Below are positions 36,201 to 45,200 of a stretch of DNA of 64,000 nt, piece by piece. The stretch comes from Owenia fusiformis. Taxonomy: Eukaryota; Annelida; Polychaeta; Sabellida; Oweniidae. The notes beneath the pieces are model-generated. The model saw nothing but the letters and a program-made list of their open reading frames with translations, had not been told where the DNA came from and did no database searches. The position numbers and the translations under genes were made by a program. Where the stretch lies: contig CAIIXF020000002.1 in NCBI GenBank assembly GCA_903813345.2, positions 6,813,772 to 6,877,771 of the forward strand. The letters run 5' to 3'. The first letter of the stretch is position 1. Every line of letters starts with the position of its first letter.

Positions 36201-39200
36201 ACTTATAATTTGTAGATGCTAGGATATTTAGTGATGGATTTGTTCGGCTCCATGAAGGGAATGGCCGGGTTGTTTATTGTTACTGTGACGGCAGCTGCTC
36301 TGAGGTAACTCAAATTTTAAACTTTTTGGAAGTAAAAGGTGTTCAGATTGATGTTTACAGTGAATAAATAAAAGACAAACGAACGGGGAGGAGGGGGGAG
36401 GGGGGGGGGGTGGTGCGGTCATTAAAGGTTTTGGTAAAGCAAAGAAAGTGCAGAGTGGGCATAAAGAGTCCATACTTTTTATTACGCGATACGTTTAAAG
36501 TGTGCGCCTGACCCGGCTACGTATAGCACAGAGTTTATACTGGCGGATTAGACTAGTTCATTTTTTATATGTGTGTGAAAGCTTTCTCTTATTTGCGTTT
36601 TTTCGTTTAGTACGGTTTTGTTATAATTGCCGAGGTCATATAACCGGGATAAAACAATGATTATCGTTGACTGCCCACACATAAAACATACGTTGAGTGA
36701 ACAGTGTTATTACAAACAACAGGCTTTAGAATACAAAGCGTAGTGTGATAATAAGCTGCACACTACCACTGCTGCATGTACATATTACTAATTTACTAGG
36801 GTTCCCAAAGAGTGGATAGGGAGGTTGTGTTTGTCACTTTTAAATTTTACATTTCAAAATTGTCATTTCACATGTCATAATTTGTTGGTTTCATTCGTTT
36901 AGCCAATCAAAACATTGTAAAACAATAAATTGTCTGTTACGTACAATCAATTTTGTTCAGTTTTGATTAGTTGTCAGAATAAAGTTACGTTCATCTGAAT
37001 CCATGTATCAAAACAAAAATCCTATTTTCACTTCAAAATACTTCAGTGAGATGAAGGCTCGGAATTGTCACATGCAATAACTTATTGTCGTATTCGTTAT
37101 TTTATCTTCTCGATAGTAGCATTTGATGCCAGGTCACCTTGTCGCGTACCTCTTAGGGAACCCCACATTTATGTGTGTACTCATGGAAGTAAATTCCCCG
37201 GTGTAGCCGAGAGCCACAAACTTTTCAACAGGTTCGAAATGACCAATTTCTCTCATATATACTCTAAATATTTTATTATTTAGCACCTACAAAGTATTGC
37301 TAATAACCATATGTAATTTCAATAAGGAAACTTATCTGGCTACATATAAATTCAATATCAACACTAGCTGTTCTCTCAACACGTCCTGGCTTACCTTGTG
37401 GTGACAAACCCTGGATTTTCGCTATTTATAGTTTATCAACACCTGGACGCATGCGCATTTTATACTTTATCGGGCACTTTAAGGATTTAAGCCCTGGCCT
37501 CTGTGTTTGCTGAATCATACCATGAAGGTGTTGTTTCCAAATCTTTGCACGATCGCGCAGCGGCAATGCAAGCTTTGGGAAACAACGCCTGAGTGGAATG
37601 AAGCAGCTACAATGCGTTTAGTCTTGGGCTTAAATTCTTTCACACATTGCAAAATATTTTCTACAAAATCACCTTAAATATGATAAATCACTAAAAACAT
37701 ATTTTCAATATATTTGCAAGGGTCAATTGCAATCTCATCACCCTAACAAGCATATACAACAGATGCGTTATTGATTATTTCATGCATTGCTATCATGTAA
37801 AAATACTGTGTTTGGTTTGGCTGGAATCGGACACACCTTGCCTAGCCATGTGTGAATTTTAAATAATGCATGCATATATTTCAAAGTGATAGAGATGCAG
37901 TAGCCGTTATGCAATTAGTCATAAGATGGGTCAAATGAATCTCCAGGCGTTTCTAAATAAAAGCGGTTAAAGTGTCTCACATATTCGATCAAAACTTGCC
38001 ATGCAAACATGTTAGTCTACTTTACTGGTCCCCCTTGCTGTAACAAGGAACACAAAACACATCAAAACGTAAACATAAACCAATTAGTCACTTCACTATG
38101 AAAGTGAGGGGTGTTCGCTAATGTGTAGCAGAATACGCTGTGTGCATGGACTAACTCAATATCAGTGGTCATTTACTTAGTCAACTTAGTAACCCTTGCA
38201 TATCGTGCTCACTCAAGTATTGAATGGTTTTTTATGATATAAATGTTTGTGGTTTATAAAAAAATGTGATATACGTTTTAGTTAGAAATACATAAATAAA
38301 TATATCCATTCAAATAGCACTCGACTGCGGGAAGAAAGAGCAATATTGACTAAATGCAGACAGAATTTTTCGTAAGGGTTTCAAACATTTCTGGACACAA
38401 TCATACATGTACTTCATGTGTACTGTTATTTTTCAGTGCTGTATTTATAGATATAATTTCACGTATTAAAATCATATATTTTCCAGCAATGACTTCAAAT
38501 TCGGAACCACCCCCATATCACATTTTCTAATAACTCCAAACATGTGTAAACATTGACCACGTGCATGTAAATTCACATTTCACCAGCTCTTTCCGACTCG
38601 AGTACCTCATACACCCCTTCATGGATATGGAGTTGGATTCGCCTTTTATACTTGAGCCGATACACATTGCAAACGCTGATTGGATAAAGATTGCGCGAAT
38701 CTTTAAGTACGACGAAGTAGCTTCTTAACACGCATGCTACGTTAAGTAACATAGCACATCTATAGTTTTCCAGCAACTTATCTAACATAACAATACTTAT
38801 TTTATGTTCAAGCACGATGTCATCTGGACAGAACGCACTCGCTGCTGTGTATTTGGAAGATGTATCAAAACCTATTTATAAATCTGTACACAAGAAGTCT
38901 ATGACAGAGAGATTTGCTACTAACATTACAAAATGTTTTGGTAAGAATTCCTGTTTAAGCAAAGGAGAGTAACGTCTGTATCAAAGAGGGAATTCGCTTT
39001 CAAACTCACTTTCCAAAAGTCCTCATAATAATGAGCTCTGTTCATGGAACATATATTGAACTAAACAGATAAGACGGAATAAAGAGTATAAAATAGATTT
39101 TTCAATCCTAAAATGTTGAAATAAATAATTAAAACTAGAATACCGAATCAAATTCGTGTAGAAGTTATCAGAGATTTTAGATATGTCCAAATTCAAGAGA

Positions 39201-42200
39201 ATCGTACACCCCCCTATTAATTCATTAGGAAACCTTGAAACTGGACGATTATTCTGATGTAAAGTCAACCCCATTCACCTTATACTGGATGAGCGTGGTG
39301 TAAAAGTGGTTTTGAAAAATAGCAAATTTCTCTTTATGTAGGTAATTTGTGGTTTATGATTCTACATTGATTCTGAAAATACTGGTGTCTAATTTTTCAG
39401 CGTTTTGAATAAATATTCAGATTTATTCCCCTCTTTGTTTGATTTTGAGGGGGGTACTAGGAAGGCCATGTAAAATTCCTAGAATTTACAACCAATCATT
39501 TTGATATTTACAGGTAATCATGTACTTATCATGTACTACAAAAGTAATAAGTTTCATCAAAGTTAGTCAACTGGTTGCTATGGAAACGGAGATCATATGT
39601 CAAAAAGTACACAATTTCGTCAAAATGTAAGACACCCCATGAGACAAGACACATATTATCTTAATGAAATTGGAAAGAAACACCATAAAAACATTTTAGA
39701 AAACTTATTCAGAGTATGTTTGATAATATTAAATCAAGTGGTGTTTTATCCTATCCACACAGTGAAATCGATTGCTCATGATTATATGGCAATGCAAATT
39801 AATTTAGAAAGTGGACGTGGCACTTTTCCAAATAATTCTTAACTTGTGTCCAAATTTTTGAAGAAAATAAATAACCAATTGTCCTGTTATTTACAGATAT
39901 TATTCACATTATTATGTTTGACTATCATGGAAAGTTTCATCAGTGTTGGTTTACTGGTTACTATACTATGCAGATTTATACCCCTTGGTATGATTTTTTA
40001 TGGGGGTACAATGAAAGCCATCTATAATTCCTAGAATATACAGCCAATCATCTTGATATTTACAGGTAATCGTCTACATATCATGTCTTACAACCATGAC
40101 AATTTTCATGAATGTGTATCAATTGGTTGCTATGGAAACATAAATCATTTTTTCAAAAGTACACATTAAGGGAGGTACTATGAAAGCCATATATAATTCC
40201 TAGAATATCTAAGCAATCATCTTGTTATTGGCAGGTAATTATCTACTCACCATGTTCTTCCACTATGACAAAGTTCACAAATGCGGGGCAAATGGTTGCT
40301 ATGGTAACCGAAATCATTTGTTAAAATATACACATTAGGACGTACTATGAAAGCCATTTATAATTCCTTAAATATCAAAACAATCATTATGATATTTACA
40401 GACAATCTACTACTTACCATGTCCTACCATGATGACAAGTTTCACCAATGTTGGTCAAATGTGGGTAGAAATCTATTTGTTAAAAAAAGTACACATTTCG
40501 TAAAATTTTAAGACACACCCTAAGCCAGTGAAAATCTTCGTCAAATTAGGAGTCATTAGCATGGAAACATTTTTAAAAACCTATTTTGAGTATGTCTGAT
40601 AATATTTAATCAATGGATATTTCATCTGGGCCATTTGATATATTGTATTTGCTTATGATAATAAAATTATGCAGAATGCGGCTGTCACATTATGCGTAGG
40701 GACATAGTACATTATGAGCTGATCTCACTTAGTCATCTTTTATATCATTTGCATCAAAATCCTCATTCATAGATCTTTCAACGTCTACTTCTGTCAAAGC
40801 AACCGTTGCAATCTTTATGCGACTATATGTCTATGAGATCATCAGGTGGAATGGGTTGGTGTGGCCAATTTGGCTCTATTTTGCCATCAACAAGTTACCA
40901 CGTCACTTGTAATAAACAAACTAAGAGATAAATACAACTATTACACCCAATTAAAAATACTGGAAATGCTTCTTAATGAATTCTAAAACAATGAACAGTT
41001 GGAAAAACCATCAGACATAAAAAAAGTTGAGAACAACAGCATGTATTATTCTGAGTGTAAAACATGTCTGTTGTGTTACGCAGTATATGGCAAACATTCA
41101 TGGTTACGCGGTATTTGTGATACGGGTGAATATGCCATACTCACCTGCGGTATATGGCATATTCCGCAGGTGAGTATGCGATATTCTGCAGTGAATATGC
41201 GATACATTGATTTCAGTAAATACCCGATACTCACTTGCGGAATATGTCATACTCACTTGCGGAATATGCCATACACCACAGGTGAATATGACATATACTG
41301 CAGGTGAAAACGTGATACAGAAAGCCTTGATTTGATTGGTTGCGAGAATCGACTCTAAATGTAAAACTACCCTGGATTACCAATATAGTTAGTGCGTCGA
41401 GTATATATATGAATCCTGGATTGATTGAGTAAGTTTATTACGCGAGATTGGTGACTCAAACTTCTGCTAAGTTAATATATTCGATACACAGTACTGTTGA
41501 TTCAGTAATCACTATAATAATTTATAACGTTTTACTTGTTCGTTCAATCGATGCAATTGACAATTGCGCACTTCCGTATCACGTTCTCATTGGTTAGTGT
41601 GTATGCCATATACCGCAGGTGAATCTGTCATACACCGCAAGTGAATATGCCATATTCGTTGCGGAATATGACATATTTTTGTATCGTGTTTACGAAAATG
41701 TGTACCCTTTTAACAAATGATTTATGTTACCATAGCAACCAAATTACAAACATTGAGGCACTTGTTATACTGGTAGGACATGTAAACGGATGATTACCCG
41801 TAAATATCAAGATGATTGATTGACTATTCTAGGAATTATACATGGCTTTCATAGTACCCCCTTAATGTGCACTTTTTAACAAATTATTTCTGTTACCAGA
41901 GCAACCAATTGACCAACATTGATGGCACTTGTCATACTGGTAGGACATGATAAGCAGATGATTACTTGTAAATATCAAGATGATTGATTAAATATTCTGG
42001 GAATTATACATAGTACCCCCTTGATGTGCAATTTTTAAGAAATGATTTCTGTTACCATAGCAACCAACTGACCAACATTGGTGGCACTTGTCATACTGGT
42101 AAGACATGATAAGCAGATGATTACCCATAAATATCAAGATGATTAATTGAATATTCCAGGAATTATACATAGTATCTCCTTAATGTGTATTTTTTAATAG

Positions 42201-45200
42201 ATTATTTCTGTTACCCTAGCTACCAAGTGTTAAACATTAATGAAACTTGTCATAGTGGTAGTGCATTATAAGTAGATGATTACCTGTAAATATCAAGATG
42301 AATGGCTGTATATTCTAGGAATTATAGATGGCTTTCATTGTACCCCCCTTAAAATCATACCAATGGGGTATAAATATGTTTACCATAGTAACCAGTTATC
42401 CAACACTGATGAAATTTCCCATGATAGTCAAACATAATGATGTGAATAATATCTGTTAATTTTAGAACAAATGGTTACTTATTTTCTTCAAAAAGTTGAA
42501 CACAAATAAAGAATTCTTTGGAAAAGTGCCACATCCCCTTTCTAAATTTACATGCATTGCCATATAATCATCAGCAATAGATTCCACTGTGTGGATAAGA
42601 TAAAACAGCAGTTGATTTAATATTATCAAATATACTTTGAATAAGTTTTCTAAAATGGTTTCATGGAGATTCCTTCCAATTTCATGGAAAATAATGTGTT
42701 TTGTCTCATGGGGTATCTTAAATTTTGACGAAAATGTGTACTTTTTAACATATGATCTCCATTTCCATAGCAACCAGTTGATCAACTTTAATGAAACTTG
42801 TCATAATGGTAGGACATGATAAGTACATGATTACCTGGAAAAATCAAGATGATTGGCTCTATATTCTAAGAATGGTATATGGCTTTCCAAGTACCCCCCT
42901 TAAAATTACACCAGGGGGGTATAAATCTGAATATTTCCAAAACGCTGAAAAACTAGACACCAATGATTTCAGAATCAATGTATAATAATAAACCACAAAT
43001 AACCTATATGAAGAGAAATTTGCTACTTTTCAAAACCACTTTTACACCACGCTCATCCAGTATTATGTTTTCTTCGCATCTCCAATTTTTGCCACAAGTT
43101 TGAGATAATGCATCAAATATGAAAGCCTTTGACGATTTAATATGGCGAAACGTTTTAATATTCGAATTGCTAGGTAATCTTAAAAATCAGACTTATTCTA
43201 AAATAATGTCAGCGCTATTGTCGAAAGCAACATTTATGGTAAATTGTGATAAGTTTTCGAAAGTGTCTCTCAGCTTGTCTCTATAGTCTTTAAAACACAT
43301 TTAATATCAAAGACTTGACATGAAAGAATCTGTTAAATATTTTTAAACAGAGAGAATGAAAATGTTTGCTAATTTTAGGTGCATTCTTTGGGATCGCAAC
43401 AATAGCAGTTACCTTCATACTAGCAGAGGCAAAGGATACAATTACAGTTATATATTTTAAACTATCTGGTATTCTTGGGGGACCTATTTTCGGAATGTTT
43501 ACGATTGGTATACTATTTCCCTGTGCTAATACGTGGGTAGGTATATATATCTAGCAACTAATATATAAAAAATTCCCTTAAATATATATTTAATTATTCA
43601 TCAATAAAAATTCCACATCCAAACAGTATTCCAATTGCTAGTTTGTTGTGAAATGGTTCATGAGACACATAGTGTGTAGGCAGTACTGATACTTTTGAAT
43701 CAGACTGTCAGACACACAGCGATAAACAATTAGCACTTTTAATTTAAAACTTCTGTTAATAATTGACAATTTATCACAAAATGTCACGCTCCTCAATTTG
43801 ACCTTTGTTGACCGACTTTAAAAAATACTTTTCTGAAGAGGTAAAGGAATAGAGATTACAACAATACCAATAATTTTGAAATCAAAAATGTAGTAAACAA
43901 TCACAGAAGGGGATTCAAATGAACCCCACCCCAAGTGCGACTTAGTATTATAACAAAATGTTGCAAACCAATCATCTTGAAACTTAATACATATATTCCC
44001 CGAACATTATTGAGATGTAATATCGCAAGAATTAAGCTTCCGCTTGATTGACTGATTTCATGGTTACTATGGTACCCCGACGTGACATCACCAAGGACTT
44101 TAATTTTGCAAGAGAAATAAAACTCTTCTCGCGAATTAAATAAAACTATTAACTATTAAGTTACATGTATTATCAATTATTTGTTTTCTTAGAAAGTGTT
44201 CAATCAAGCATTATAAATAAACGAACACACAGATAACAGCTGTCTTCGTTCCATTTTATAATCTAAAGACAATTGACCTAAAACACACTATCATCCCAAA
44301 AATTGAAATATTGGACAATTCTAATAATTTTCCCCCTAAATCGAATCAATCGATCCATTTTAGGGGGTTGCAAGTGGTCTCTTTTCAAGTCTTGGAATCC
44401 TAATTTGGATTAATACGGGCGTTCTGATGTTTAAGATTGGTCCGAAAAACTTGCCAACTGATATCTCGGGCTGTACAAATACAACAAAATACTCTAACAC
44501 AACAACAACAACATCAGAGTATGCCAAAATAGCTTCATTGGGAAATAATGGAACGACACCAGCTTATCTTTTCAACACTTCGCACTTAGATGTCACAAAT
44601 GTGACGTCTGATTTAGGATGGAAGGATGAGTATGGGAGTATTTATAAGAGGCGATGAGGACATATTGTCAAATTGTTATACAGGGTGGGCCAAAAAACCC
44701 CACCCCCTTGCAATTACTCCTGATAAATATTTATTTTCTAACATGTACACAAACAATGATATATCATGTTAAAGATGATTTAATTTGCAACAAAATGATA
44801 TATGATAGAACAATTTTCAACAACCCTGGCTTGAGATATAACCATTTATGTGACATGGGAGTCAAAAAACACCTTTTTAATTTTCATCGATTTTGCGAAC
44901 AATAGCCTATTTCTACCTTTTACTGTTTAGTTAGAAATTGCAACATTGTCATGAGTCTTTCATAATTGGATATTATATATTATTTTCATTCAGTTTTTGA
45001 ACCATTCGTGCTCAATAAACATGTTTATGCTTATAAAACTTAATAATTTCTTCTTAAGTTTGTCCAAATATGGCTCAATAGACCCACCCCCAGACCCATC
45101 CTCTAATCGGATTATTCTCTAAAGACGCGAACGCCATTGATATAATTGATGGATCTCTGCGGAAGTACCATCGAACTCGTAATTATTCATTATTTCAGTC

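Noticed and set aside
38436-38470. Possible exon after TTTTTCAG at 38437
   Set aside because: The in-phase reading soon diverges from SLC5 sequence. The exon at 38813 fits both phase and family (MSSGQNALAAV).
44641-44660. A GC-type donor (AAGAG/GCGATG) to extend SLC5 exon 10 to its stop
   Set aside because: A normal GT donor at 44630 leaves phase 2, which matches the acceptor before SGVFYLYN at 46362. The GC site has a poor consensus.
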